NCBI GenBank assembly: GCA_014584305.1
Contig: JACTND010000218.1
Location: 1 to 46,162, forward strand
Reading direction: 5' to 3'
Source of the DNA: Planctomycetota bacterium
GTDB lineage: Bacteria > Planctomycetota > Planctomycetia > Pirellulales > Pirellulaceae
Length of the DNA: 46,162 nt
The position numbers and the translations under genes are program-made. Below the pieces are notes generated by a model that saw only the letters and a program-made list of their open reading frames with translations, was not told where the DNA came from and ran no database searches. Positions 16,376 through 25,793 of the stretch are shown one piece after another (positions within the stretch are counted from its first letter, which is position 1; each line of letters opens with the position of its first letter).

Positions 16376-16645
16376 ATGGAAATTTTCAATCATGGCAAAC
16401 ACTTGAATGTCCCTGCGCCCCATTTTTTGACGGCACGTCAAAAGGAACCGGCTGTCGAACTACGGGAAAAGGACGATGTGAACCAATTGAGTGAGGCCAT
16501 CCCTCGTCGATTGGCGACATCATTGAACGACAGCAGCGACGCTCGCATGCGACTGCTAGCTGACGTTCAGCAGCGTGTAAATTCCGGTGAGTATTCAACA
16601 CGCGCGGCGTTTGAAAAGGCCGCTGAGATGATCACTGGAATTTAG
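16376..16645 (+). CDS. flgM: FlgM-like anti-sigma-28 factor
   Basis: 89 residues from the ATG at 16376, which is preceded by AGAGGACG at proper spacing; an in-frame ATG at 16340 has no such site. The C-terminal helices (RMRLLADVQQRVNSGEYSTR and AAFEKAAEMITGI) fit the FlgM core, including the x-G-x-Y turn between helices that in known members contact FliA. The polar, probably disordered N-terminus also fits. It stands alone on the plus strand just before flagellin, where a checkpoint regulator is expected. The similarity is short, so the call is moderate. Confidence 0.62.
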   Translation: MEIFNHGKHLNVPAPHFLTARQKEPAVELREKDDVNQLSEAIPRRLATSLNDSSDARMRLLADVQQRVNSGEYSTRAAFEKAAEMITGI

Positions 16646-16768
16646 ATGTGTTGAACTAAGCCAGAAACGCGAGTGACATTTTTTACAATCGGTAAGGATG
16701 CCGGTGTTTGGTTGCCAGGATGGTACATGTTCCTGTAAACCGATAGTTTCCATTTGGAGAACCTTACC

Positions 16769-18175
16769 ATGCTAGGTCTTGTCAACAATCCCGGCGCACT
16801 CAATGCTCAACACAATTTGGGACGCGCTTCCAGTAAACTGAACCAATCGATTGAGCGATTGTCGTCCGGATTCAAGATTAACCGCGGTGCGGATGGCCCC
16901 GCGGCATTAGTGATTTCTGAAAAGCAACGCGCGCAAATCGCGGGGTTGCGAGCTGCCATCGACAATACGGAAAAGGCCGCAGCGGTCGTGCAAACGGCCG
17001 AAGGCGCGTTGAATGAAATCAACAGTCTTTTGGTAAAAATCCGAAGTTTGGCGATTGATTCTGCCAACACAGGTGTCAACGACGAAGATGCTTTGGCCGC
17101 CAACCAGGCAGAAATTGCCAACGCCTTGGAAACGATCGACCGGATTGCCAAGAACACGCAGTTTGGCCAAAAGCGGTTGTTGGATGGCTCGTCAGGGTAC
17201 AAAGGTGTGGCTTCGAGCGACACCGTGACCTTTATGCGTGCGACGTCGGCGACGATGGCGGGGTCTTACGAGATCGACGTCACGACTGCCGCGACTCGCG
17301 CCAACTTCACGGCCGATGCGCAAGATTCGGCCTTGGCCCAAGACGAAATCGTGACGATTAACGGCGTCGCCATCACGCTCAATGCGGGACTGGATCGCGC
17401 CGGTGTGCAAGCCCGGATCAACCAGTTCACGAGCCAAACTGGCGTTGTGGCGGAAGACGATGGCTCGGCCACGGTGCTGCGAACGAATGCCTTTGGTACT
17501 TCGGCCAAGATCGATGCCATTTCCAATGTGGCATCTTCCAACGACTCATCTGGTATCGGCACGACCCTGGTGCAGGTCGCGGGTACCGATATCGAAGGTA
17601 CGATCGGTGGCAACGCCGCGGTCGGCAAAGGCAACGTGCTGACTGGTTCGGCGGGCGCCTCTAAGGGGTTGTCGGTCAAATTGGCGGTCGATGACACCGA
17701 TTCGACGTCAACCGTTTCCGGAACTCAAGGAACGGTAACCGTCGTCAACAATGCGCTGGTCTTCCAAGTCGGTCCCAATGCCGGTCAAACGGTGAACATC
17801 GCCATCAACTCGGTTGCTTCCATTGGATTGGGAATCGGGCAGGACGACAACATGTTTTCCGATTTGTCGGAAGTCGATGTTACGTCCGCCGCCGGCGCTC
17901 AGGACACCTTGGCATTGGTCGATGCCGCTATCCGCGAAATTGCCAACTTGCGTGGCACGTTGGGCGCTTTCCAAGGCAATACCTTGGAATCCACGGCGAA
18001 CAATATGCGCTCCACGTTGGAAAACACGATCAATGCCGAATCAATTATTCGCGACACCGATTTCGCGCAAGAGATTTACAACTTCACGAACGCACAGGTA
18101 TTGGTCCAAGCGGGCACATCCGTCTTGTCCAATGCGAACTTGTCGTCGCAGTTGGTCTTGTCGTTGTTGCGATAA
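16769..18175 (+). CDS. fliC: flagellin
   Basis: 468 residues. The conserved N-terminal D0/D1 region (NQSIERLSSGFKINRGADGP and the following helices, to about 140) and C-terminal region (TLENTINAESIIRDTDFA then a tail ending LSSQLVLSLLR) are complete. The middle (about 145-370) is Thr/Ala/Gly rich and variable, as in surface-exposed D2/D3. The ATG at 16769 is chosen for TTTGGAGAACC ten bases upstream. ACCGATAG at 16739-16746 resembles a sigma-28 -10 box, but no TAAA element lies at the right distance. A strong hairpin follows the gene, so it is probably its own high-level transcript. Confidence 0.96.
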   Translation: MLGLVNNPGALNAQHNLGRASSKLNQSIERLSSGFKINRGADGPAALVISEKQRAQIAGLRAAIDNTEKAAAVVQTAEGALNEINSLLVKIRSLAIDSANTGVNDEDALAANQAEIANALETIDRIAKNTQFGQKRLLDGSSGYKGVASSDTVTFMRATSATMAGSYEIDVTTAATRANFTADAQDSALAQDEIVTINGVAITLNAGLDRAGVQARINQFTSQTGVVAEDDGSATVLRTNAFGTSAKIDAISNVASSNDSSGIGTTLVQVAGTDIEGTIGGNAAVGKGNVLTGSAGASKGLSVKLAVDDTDSTSTVSGTQGTVTVVNNALVFQVGPNAGQTVNIAINSVASIGLGIGQDDNMFSDLSEVDVTSAAGAQDTLALVDAAIREIANLRGTLGAFQGNTLESTANNMRSTLENTINAESIIRDTDFAQEIYNFTNAQVLVQAGTSVLSNANLSSQLVLSLLR

Positions 18176-18236
18176 ACGACCGCGTAAGACTGTTTGATAA
18201 TCGACGGCGCTGTCGCCAGGTCGTCGTAAGGTTTAA

Positions 18237-18281
18237 ACGACAGGAGAAGCTGCCCGCCCGCACTTCTCCTGTCGTACTTTT
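18237..18281 (+). terminator. strong hairpin terminator after flagellin
   Basis: A perfect 13-bp stem (ACGACAGGAGAAG at 18237-18249 with its complement at 18263-18275) encloses a 13-base C-rich loop and is followed by ACTTTTCG. It lies 62 bases after the flagellin stop and about 35 before fliD. It should end most flagellin transcripts and may also protect the mRNA 3' end. The short T run makes it less than ideal. Confidence 0.8.
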
Positions 18282-18314
18282 CGATAACAATATACTCCAT
18301 TTCGAGCTTCACCC

Positions 18315-20306
18315 ATGGCGTCCATCGATGGCCTCATCAGCGGCCTTAACACGGAAACCATCATCAATGGCTTGATGGCCTTTCAGCAATCGAAGCTCGA
18401 ACGATTGAACCTCCGCAAAGCGGAAATCCAGGTAAAACAGCGGGCCATGCAAGGGGTTGAGGCGCGCCTCCTGAGTCTGCGGTCGCAGATGAGCGCACTC
18501 AATCGGAACGTCAACGACGTATTCTCGACGCGCCAAGTTCGCTCCAGTCATGAGCAGCTCGTTTCCGCCTCAGCAACCAATCGCGCGGTGATTGGCTCCT
18601 ACACACTGCGGATCATGTCGCGGGCCCAGGCGCATCAAATCGCATCTGAAAGCGTCTCCAGTTCGGCCCAAGAGATTACTACGGGCGTGATCACTATCCA
18701 GGTTGGCGACCGTCCAGCTAACTCGATTACGATCGACGGTTCTAACAACTCAGTGGCCGGGCTAGTGCACGCAATTAATTCCCAATCGACCGACGTGTCG
18801 GCAACACTTGTTCGCGACCAAGCCAACAATTCCGAACGGATTGTGTTGACGTCGCGACATACTGGAGCGGCCAACGCCATCGTCATCGACAATCAATTAG
18901 CCGACAGCCAGGGGAACGCCATCCGTCCAGATTTCAGCGGTATGGCAGTGCAGGAGCCGACAAATGCGGTGATTCAATTGGGCGTCGGACCCGGCGCTAT
19001 CACGGCTGCGTATGCCACCAACCAAATCAATGACCTAATTGCCGGGGTGACTCTCAATGTGAATGGTGCCGATACCAATCAGGAAATCGTGATCAATGTC
19101 ACGCGCGACACTTCCCAAGCGGCACAGGCGATCAAAGACTTCGTTGCCGAGTTCAACTCATTGATGGCCTATCTTGACGAACAGACTAAGTTTGATGCCG
19201 CCACGCAGATGGCCGGACCGTTACTCGGAAATCGAAGCGTAACGACGCTTAAGAACCAAATGTTGAGTCTCGTTACCGGTGCGGTCCCAGGTCTGGCATC
19301 CAGCTTCAATCGGCTGTCTCAGATTGGGGTCACAGTCGATACCGGGGGACGACTGTCCGTGGACACAACCCGTTTGAATACCGCATTGCAAGGAACAGAT
19401 TCCAATATAAACCCCGACGACGTTGCTCGTCTCTTCAGAATGACCGGGGTCAGCACCAATCCCGGTGTCGAGTTTGTGATGGGAAGCGCGCAAACTAAGG
19501 CAGCACCACATCCGTACCAGGTCGATATCGTGCAGGCCGCCGAGCGGGCTTCCGTCCTCGGAACGAATGCGCTCGACGATACCATTACCATTGATAATCA
19601 CAATCGGCATTTTCAAATCACGCTTGACGGGGTGAGGAGTGAAGTGTTGGCACTGGCCGAAGGAAGCTACACGCCAGCGCAACTGGCGTTCCATGTGCAG
19701 TCAGTGATAAACAGCTCGACGAAATTGGGCAATCGCCAGATCATCGCCAGCATTGCCAACGGACAACTTCAGTTGACGTCGTTGTCCTACGGCAGCGTGT
19801 CCAAGATATCGGAGATTACCGGAACGGCTGCCGCGCAGTTAGGGTTCGTGGGCAACGAACAGGGCGTCGGCAAAGATGTCGTCGGATCGTTTATCGTCAA
19901 TGGCGTAACAGAAGCGGCCACAGGGTCCGGGCGACTACTGATCGGAAACTCCGGAAACCAATTTACCGCTGACTTGCAAGTGCGCGTCACCTTGGATGCC
20001 ACCCAAGTCCATGCCGGCATCGAAAGCGACCTAACCGTCACACGCGGCGCGACGTCGCTCCTAGACCAATTCCTGGCAGACTTTGTGGATTCTGAAAAAG
20101 GTACTCTGGCCTCATCAAAAGCTAGCTTCCAATCCCAACAATCGTCGATGGATGCTTCGATCGAGCGTGTTAACCGCATTACGGCCGCCAAGCGCGAGTA
20201 TTTGATCAAACAGTTTGCTGCGTTGGAACGGGCACTCAGTGCATTGCAAGCGACGTCGAGTATCGTGGCGACTCAATTGGCCAACCTGCAATCGCCTCGA
20301 AAATAG
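18315..20306 (+). CDS. fliD: flagellar filament cap protein FliD (HAP2)
   Basis: 663 residues. The N-terminus MASIDGLISGLNTETIINGL is the FliD signature, followed by a coiled coil (about 22-60). The C-terminus (about 560-655) is again helical, with SIERVNRITAAKREYLIKQF near the end. The central part has the repeated beta segments typical of the family, including NAIVIDNQLADSQG. Five or more subunits cap the growing filament. It is longer than the enterobacterial protein (~470) but usual for this type of organism. It follows the flagellin terminator and precedes fliS. Confidence 0.93.
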   Translation: MASIDGLISGLNTETIINGLMAFQQSKLERLNLRKAEIQVKQRAMQGVEARLLSLRSQMSALNRNVNDVFSTRQVRSSHEQLVSASATNRAVIGSYTLRIMSRAQAHQIASESVSSSAQEITTGVITIQVGDRPANSITIDGSNNSVAGLVHAINSQSTDVSATLVRDQANNSERIVLTSRHTGAANAIVIDNQLADSQGNAIRPDFSGMAVQEPTNAVIQLGVGPGAITAAYATNQINDLIAGVTLNVNGADTNQEIVINVTRDTSQAAQAIKDFVAEFNSLMAYLDEQTKFDAATQMAGPLLGNRSVTTLKNQMLSLVTGAVPGLASSFNRLSQIGVTVDTGGRLSVDTTRLNTALQGTDSNINPDDVARLFRMTGVSTNPGVEFVMGSAQTKAAPHPYQVDIVQAAERASVLGTNALDDTITIDNHNRHFQITLDGVRSEVLALAEGSYTPAQLAFHVQSVINSSTKLGNRQIIASIANGQLQLTSLSYGSVSKISEITGTAAAQLGFVGNEQGVGKDVVGSFIVNGVTEAATGSGRLLIGNSGNQFTADLQVRVTLDATQVHAGIESDLTVTRGATSLLDQFLADFVDSEKGTLASSKASFQSQQSSMDASIERVNRITAAKREYLIKQFAALERALSALQATSSIVATQLANLQSPRK

Positions 20307-20392
20307 TTCCTGACGTATCACCCGATTCGTTCCATCGATTGGTCCGGCATATACGAATGAATCACACAGTGTAATCAAAGGAAATCCGTCTC

Positions 20393-20809
20393 ATGACAAA
20401 CTCCGGCATTCAATCCTATCAATCGAACGCAACACGAATGGGTTGGACACGCATCGATGCGCTGCTGGCAATTTATGATCGTACTATCGCCATGACCCGC
20501 GCGGCCGAAGCAGCCCGCGCCGAAGGGAATCACTCCGAGTTGTGGAAATGTTTGTTGCACGCGCAGAAATGTGTCGTGGCGCTGCACAGTGGTCTCCGAC
20601 CGGATCAATGCGAAGTGGCCTATAACGTTGCCCGATTGCTCCATTTTGTCTTAACTCGATTGTGCGAGCAACAATTTCCAGATGCACTCCGAATCTTGGA
20701 ATCATTGCGCAACAGTTTTGAAGCAATCCGCGAGGAATCGGTTGAATTAGAACGAACTGGCCGCATTCCTTCGCTGGAGTCGGTATCGGAGTGGGAGGCG
20801 ATTGCCTAA
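20393..20809 (+). CDS. fliS: flagellin export chaperone FliS
   Basis: 138 residues, helical. The N-terminal pattern (SYQSNATRMGWTRIDALLAIYDRTIAM) matches the FliS start, where a conserved Tyr is followed by a helix with LL-x-x-L/I-YD. FliS binds the flagellin C-terminus and keeps it unfolded for export. AAAGGAAATCC lies just upstream of the ATG. The position after fliD is the common one. Confidence 0.9.
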   Translation: MTNSGIQSYQSNATRMGWTRIDALLAIYDRTIAMTRAAEAARAEGNHSELWKCLLHAQKCVVALHSGLRPDQCEVAYNVARLLHFVLTRLCEQQFPDALRILESLRNSFEAIREESVELERTGRIPSLESVSEWEAIA

Positions 20810-21003
20810 TTGGCCGGGGTCAGGTTGCATGGGCAATCCAGTTACTGTTTAACCGTCGGCCGATGGCGAACGTTGGTGGCCGCGCGTAGGGGCCTTCGAC
20901 TAACAGCAAAACGAAGTTGGCATTATCCAACTAGCGAGGACTGATTTATCTCTACATGCGGTTGTGATGTATCACGCCCCAAATTCAACAATGAGATACA
21001 AAC

Positions 21004-22542
21004 ATGAATCTGTGCATTTCCGCAGGGCCCGAATATAACATTCGCCGATTCGCTGAAAGTAAACGGCTGTTGACGTTACCGGAAGTCGCCGTGCGAATGG
21101 TGGAAATCGCTCAACAACCGGATCCCGATTATGCAGAGGTCGCCCGAATCGTTCGCACCGATCCAGCCATCAGCGCAAAAATTCTCAAGACGGCAAACTC
21201 CGCTCTGTTCGCTTTTCGCCAACGCATCGAGACGATCGAAGACGCTTTACTCAAGCTGGGGATGTCCACGTTGCGGACATTGGTTTTGAGCTTCCATCTA
21301 GCGCAGCACGAGTCTTCCCAGCCGTCGCTGCGACCGGTTCTCCGCGAATACTGGCGAAGCTCCTTGACCCAAGCCACTATCGCGGAACTGATCGCGGAAC
21401 AATTGGAGGGCGTGGATCCGCCGACGTATTTCTTAGCGGCGATGCTGCAGGATATTGGCATCTTGGCCATGCTTTCCGAGGAATCGGAGTTGTACATCGA
21501 ACAGGTGCTGGAGCGCGCGCGTTTTCCGCGAGTCGTCACCGCGGAACGCAACGTATTTGGAATCAGTCACATCGACGTTTCGTGCGCCATGCTGGACAAA
21601 TGGGGAATGCAGGAGTCCTTCCGCGCGGCAATTCGTCACCACCATGACCAAATCGTTCTGGTGGATGGCGCGGGTGCCAATCGACTGGGCATTGCCTTAG
21701 CGGCAGCCAATCTGGGCGCGGAGATGTTGTTGGCCTACCGGGTGAATCCCACGACATCCACAGTTCCCGAATGGGCCGGTTTCTTGGCGACCCGGTTGAA
21801 CCTGAATGAAACGCAGGCGTCCGATATTATCAACCAAGTCTCATGCCGCGTACGCGAATACTCGGCGTTGTTTGCCTTCGATATCGGTGATCGCGTTTGC
21901 CCCGAACGGATTATTGCCGAAGCCAAGGAACTGTTGCAGGACATCGCGTTGCGAGACCAGCTCGAAATGGCGCGAGAGATTCAACGTCGGCGCGACGAGA
22001 TTGACGAAGACCAGTTGTATCGCGATGGCCTAAGCGGTTTATTTAATCGTCACTTTCTCAATGATCGATTGAGCGCATGTTTTGTCGCTTGCATGCAGAA
22101 TCTCCAGTCGGTCGGCTTGGTATTTATCGATATCGACAAGTTTAAACACATCAATGACGCGTACGGTCACTTGGCCGGGGATCGCGCCATCAAACACGTG
22201 GCGGATTGGCTGCGGCAATCACTGCGCGGCAGCGACTTGGCCATTCGCTTGGGTGGTGATGAATTCCTGGTGATGTTGCATAACATTAGCTGTCACGATC
22301 TCCAATGCATCGTTGACCGGGTAATCACCAATGCACCGCCGTTCCTACTCGGCGACCAATCCACCTGTGCGATAGGGCTGAGCATCGGTTGCGTGCATTA
22401 CGAACCGCGCCGAAACCAGAATCCCGATCTCAACTGTTTGATCGATCTCGCCGATCAGGCAATGTACCAATCGAAACGCCTCGGGGGGAATTGTTGGACA
22501 CGAATAGATTACGATCCCGCGATCGACGCTCAGCACACGTAA
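21004..22542 (+). CDS. HDOD-GGDEF diguanylate cyclase of the flagellar region
   Basis: 512 residues. The HDOD domain (about 20-220) has QDIG in place of HDIG, with RHHHDQ later. A short charged linker (about 305-338) leads to a GGDEF domain (about 340-505) with IDIDKFKHINDAYGH at 375-389, GGDEF at 417-421 and the RxxD inhibitory site (RGSD) at 408-411. All active-site residues appear present. It is related to the HDOD-GGDEF gene at 6934 but has no repeat tail. It lies 195 bases after fliS on the same strand, and a small GTTGG/CCAAC hairpin occurs in the gap. A role in c-di-GMP control of motility is inferred from position. Confidence 0.88.
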   Translation: MNLCISAGPEYNIRRFAESKRLLTLPEVAVRMVEIAQQPDPDYAEVARIVRTDPAISAKILKTANSALFAFRQRIETIEDALLKLGMSTLRTLVLSFHLAQHESSQPSLRPVLREYWRSSLTQATIAELIAEQLEGVDPPTYFLAAMLQDIGILAMLSEESELYIEQVLERARFPRVVTAERNVFGISHIDVSCAMLDKWGMQESFRAAIRHHHDQIVLVDGAGANRLGIALAAANLGAEMLLAYRVNPTTSTVPEWAGFLATRLNLNETQASDIINQVSCRVREYSALFAFDIGDRVCPERIIAEAKELLQDIALRDQLEMAREIQRRRDEIDEDQLYRDGLSGLFNRHFLNDRLSACFVACMQNLQSVGLVFIDIDKFKHINDAYGHLAGDRAIKHVADWLRQSLRGSDLAIRLGGDEFLVMLHNISCHDLQCIVDRVITNAPPFLLGDQSTCAIGLSIGCVHYEPRRNQNPDLNCLIDLADQAMYQSKRLGGNCWTRIDYDPAIDAQHT

Positions 22543-22780
22543 CGGGCGCCACGAATTGAATGCCCTATGCCACAAGCGGAAACCGTGGCTCTCGTGTTCT
22601 CTATGTTCGGCCAAGGTCTCCTGATCATGACGAAACATCTTGGCCGCAGGTCGCCCCCTGGTCTGTGAACGCTCCGCTGACTTGACAGGCTAACCGGATC
22701 TCCGAGACCTACGGTTTGCGTACGCGTTTAAACGACCCGCGCACACCAGGACTATGTCGGCTGTATCTACGAAAAATGGA

Positions 22781-23851
22781 TTATGCCGCCTGATTCTCCA
22801 AACGTCGGATCACATTTAAAATCTCAGCCACGGCCTGGAACAACTCATAGGGTATCTCTTGTCCGACGTTGACTTTTGCATACAAATAGCGGGCAACTTC
22901 TTTCCGCTCAATCACCGCCACGCGGTGCTCTTTGGCGGCCCGAATGATCTGCTGAGCTAAGTAGTCTGCACCCTTGGCCACGACCACCGGAGCAGGCGCT
23001 TCGTCGGGGGCATAACGCAATGCCACGGCAAAGTGTGTGGGATTTGTGACAACCACCGTGGCCGTGGGGACAGCGTTGATCATCCGCTTCTTGCTGAGCT
23101 CGTTAGCGACCCGTTTAATTCGCGCCTTAAGATGCGGATCGCCGTCCATCTCCTTGTACTCGTCGCGGACCTCTTGCTTGGTCATGCGCAACTCTTGGCG
23201 CTGTTTCCACCATTGAAAACCGTAGTCCATCGCACCCACAATGACCATCAGTACGGCGGACATCAAACCGATCGCGAGGATCAGCTGGACGGCGATAGCT
23301 ACCGCCTGCCCGAAAGTCGTAAACCCCGACGCGGCAATCTCCTCCAACCGTGCCCGCGTCAACCAGTAGGCAGCCAGGACAATACTGGTCGCCTTGGCCA
23401 GCGAAACTAGACCGCGCACGGCCGCACGAAGAGAGAAAAGTCGTTTTAGACCTGCTATCACACTCAACTTTTTCCAGTTCAACGCCAACGGCTTGGTGGT
23501 GATGTTCCCTTGAGTTTGCAGCAATGACGCTGCCACGGCAATAACCGCAATCGGCACGATCAAGCCGGCCAGTAGTACGCCGGCTTGGCCGATATCACGT
23601 CGCATGGCCAGCAGAATCGTCTCGGGGTAATGAACCATCGGCTCAAAAAAGGTAAACCGCTCGCGCAGAATCGATTTCAACGACGAAAAGAACCAAGCGC
23701 CCAGGACCAGGAAAAAAAGAAAACCGGTCAGTAGTGTGATCCCATTCAACAATTCGGCGCTGATGGCGATTTGCCCTTCTTCCAAGGCTTTTTCCAAACG
23801 CCGCGGTGTCGGTTCTTCGGATTTCTGATCGTGGTCTGTCTCGTCTGCCAT
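22781..23851 (-). CDS. flhB: flagellar export switch protein FlhB
   Basis: 356 residues. It begins with the usual EEPTPRRLEKALEEGQI segment, has four TM helices (about 37-57, 90-112, 145-165, 185-207) and a cytoplasmic domain with the autocleavage site NPTH at 270-273. FlhB changes export specificity from hook to filament substrates with FliK. GGTGGAAA precedes the ATG by six bases, and the fliR stop is only 16 bases upstream. It ends the long minus-strand basal-body block. Confidence 0.96.
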   Translation of the reverse strand: MADETDHDQKSEEPTPRRLEKALEEGQIAISAELLNGITLLTGFLFFLVLGAWFFSSLKSILRERFTFFEPMVHYPETILLAMRRDIGQAGVLLAGLIVPIAVIAVAASLLQTQGNITTKPLALNWKKLSVIAGLKRLFSLRAAVRGLVSLAKATSIVLAAYWLTRARLEEIAASGFTTFGQAVAIAVQLILAIGLMSAVLMVIVGAMDYGFQWWKQRQELRMTKQEVRDEYKEMDGDPHLKARIKRVANELSKKRMINAVPTATVVVTNPTHFAVALRYAPDEAPAPVVVAKGADYLAQQIIRAAKEHRVAVIERKEVARYLYAKVNVGQEIPYELFQAVAEILNVIRRLENQAA

Positions 23852-23866
23852 CGATTTCCACCGCGA

Positions 23867-24613
23867 TTAAAAATAGCCCATGAACCGTTCGAGATCCTCC
23901 AACATGAGGTAGAAATAGGTCTCGATGGACTTCCAGAGAACAGGGAGAAATAGGGACAGACACAGGATGCCTATTCCCACGCGGAGTGGCATTCCCACGG
24001 AGAACAAATTCATCGTGGGCGCGGCTTTGCTCAGCAAGAACAATCCAACGAGAATGACAAAACTCGTGATTCCGACAGGCGCCACTATCAATAGTCCATA
24101 TTCCGGGAGACGGCTAATCAGGCCGACTAATCCCTCGGTTGGCAAATCCGTAATCTGAATTCCGTTCAACGCAGCGAATGAATAATGTACGAAGATAATG
24201 AGGAACTGGTGCAAGTTGAGGCCAAAGAATATGAGAACAGCAAACGTCTCGAACAGCATGGCGATGATCGTCGATTGTTCCAGCCCGGCATTGGTGACCG
24301 GATCCATCGAAATCCCGATTTCTTGGCCGACGTAGGAACCCGCGATGCGCGCCGGCACCAGCAGCAATCCGACCAATAATGACAACAATAACCCGATCCC
24401 TATCTCTCGCGCGATCGTTAACACAGCGCCCAACAGCGATACGCTGCCGGCAACATGGGGTGCGGAATCCCACCAGAAAATGGTTAGCGCCATCGCCAAC
24501 CCCGCCTTGATGGCCACCGGCAATTGTCGGCGAGCAAATAGAGGGACGAACGCTATGAACGCAGATACTCGAGCCAGCACGCATAGGATCGACAGGATCG
24601 CGCTTTCCTGCAT
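23867..24613 (-). CDS. fliR: flagellar export protein FliR
   Basis: About 248 residues from the ATG at 24613, eight bases after the fliQ stop, with GAGG in the spacer. The frame is open to 24691, but that extension overlaps fliQ and is polar. Multiple TM helices are present, with VGQEIGISMDPVTNAGLEQS in the middle, the family's conserved loop (G-Q-x-x-G-F/I-x-x-x-x-x-D-P). FliR joins FliP and FliQ in the export gate. Confidence 0.94.
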   Translation of the reverse strand: MQESAILSILCVLARVSAFIAFVPLFARRQLPVAIKAGLAMALTIFWWDSAPHVAGSVSLLGAVLTIAREIGIGLLLSLLVGLLLVPARIAGSYVGQEIGISMDPVTNAGLEQSTIIAMLFETFAVLIFFGLNLHQFLIIFVHYSFAALNGIQITDLPTEGLVGLISRLPEYGLLIVAPVGITSFVILVGLFLLSKAAPTMNLFSVGMPLRVGIGILCLSLFLPVLWKSIETYFYLMLEDLERFMGYF

Positions 24614-24621
24614 GAGCAGCC

Positions 24622-24909
24622 TCACAATCCGACGTCGGTCATGCGTTCGAATATGCGCATGGTGAACGTGCGCAATGTTGCCAAGTACCAAGGTGTCAAG
24701 AGGATGACAATTCCCACGACGGCTACGATTCGCGGAGCAAACGTCAACGTCTGTTCTTGAATGCTCGTGACCGTTTGCGCGATGCTGATGAATAATCCGA
24801 CGATCAGCGACACAATAACCACTGGCGCCGACAGCAACAGAGCGGCAGTCAACAACTCGCGGCCAATCAGTATCGCATCATTCGTATCCATCGCCGTCGC
24901 CTTGCTCAT
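24622..24909 (-). CDS. fliQ: flagellar export protein FliQ
   Basis: 95 residues with two TM helices (about 23-45 and 60-80). The intervening SIAQTVTSIQEQTLTFAPRI is the conserved FliQ loop. An ATG at 24891 is an alternative start with AAGG upstream. Usually fliP sits directly upstream; here the preceding gene is a MotE-like protein 90 bases away and no fliP is present. Confidence 0.95.
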   Translation of the reverse strand: MSKATAMDTNDAILIGRELLTAALLLSAPVVIVSLIVGLFISIAQTVTSIQEQTLTFAPRIVAVVGIVILLTPWYLATLRTFTMRIFERMTDVGL

Positions 24910-24998
24910 TAGTTTCGAACGTCTCGGTCCGAATCGATGTTTCTCTCAGCTTCGAGACCGCACACGTTGCCGATGATCGGTTTCGCGCCATGTCGAAG

Positions 24999-25793
24999 TC
25001 ACCGCGGCAAGGTCATACTGCGGCGACTAGCCGAAGTATCACTCGCCCGTTGCGAATCTCCGTTTCCTTCGCTCGCCAAGGCATCGAGGATTTGTTGCAC
25101 CAGTTCAGGATCATCGAATGCCGCGAGAATTTTCGATGCCTTCCGTTGCGGCAGACTCTTCAATAACCGAGCCGCGAATCGAAGTTCTCCATTGTTCGCG
25201 AATTCTTTCAAGTAGTTTGCCGCTTGTTCATCATCCAGGCCTTCAAACCATGGTTTGGCCGTTTTGACACGTTGTGCCAATTCATCCTGTTCACCGCCCG
25301 ATGTTTTCGCGGCATTCTGCTGTGCCAACTTGGTGAACTCTTGAGTCTGCGTTGACAGCAGCAGATTTTCCTGTTTCAACTGGGAAATTGTTTGCTGCGC
25401 GCTATGCAGTTTGGCTTCCAATCCATCAAGCAGCGCCGTCAGTTCGGCGCGCTCGACCTTCAAATCTTCAAACAACAGCTTGACGTTTTGTTCCATTTTT
25501 TCAACCGATTGTTCGCGTTCCATCAAATCGCGTTCTTTACGGCGAATGGACTCGCTCAGTTCCAATACGGCCTCTACCGAGAGTTGCCCGTCGGGGCGGA
25601 TGGCGACCGGCAATTGCTCTCGTTTTTCGGTCCCCCTGCCGATCGGCGGCACGCCAACAGCCGACTCGACATCAGATTCCTCGTCAACTGCCAATGCCGG
25701 GGGTGTGCTCTGATTGATTAAATACCAAGACGCACCCGCCGAAATGGCAAACAATACAACGCCGACTATACCGGCAAAGAGAAATGTTTTCAT
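24999..25793 (-). CDS. MotE-like membrane-anchored coiled-coil protein
   Basis: 264 residues. One N-terminal TM helix (about 5-28) precedes a Pro/Glu-rich segment, a long coiled coil (about 75-160, many Glu/Lys/Leu heptads), and a C-terminal helical domain (about 180-240: LDDEQAANYLKEFANNGELR, LLKSLPQRKASKILAAF). The latter resembles the MgtE_N/FliG-like fold of MotE proteins, which in alphaproteobacteria help assemble periplasmic stator parts. The ATG overlaps the fliJ stop (ATGA), and the position between fliJ and fliQ confirms a flagellar role. Confidence 0.75.
   Translation of the reverse strand: MKTFLFAGIVGVVLFAISAGASWYLINQSTPPALAVDEESDVESAVGVPPIGRGTEKREQLPVAIRPDGQLSVEAVLELSESIRRKERDLMEREQSVEKMEQNVKLLFEDLKVERAELTALLDGLEAKLHSAQQTISQLKQENLLLSTQTQEFTKLAQQNAAKTSGGEQDELAQRVKTAKPWFEGLDDEQAANYLKEFANNGELRFAARLLKSLPQRKASKILAAFDDPELVQQILDALASEGNGDSQRASDTSASRRSMTLPR

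Noticed and set aside
16739..16746. ACCGATAG as a sigma-28 -10 box for flagellin
   Set aside because: Six of eight bases match GCCGATAA, but no TAAA lies 15 bases upstream, and the leader would be only about 15 bases. Not called as a promoter.
17266..17697. Minus-strand frame of 143 codons inside flagellin
   Set aside because: It lies opposite the variable domain of flagellin, and the repeated Thr/Ala codons of that domain leave the opposite strand open by chance.
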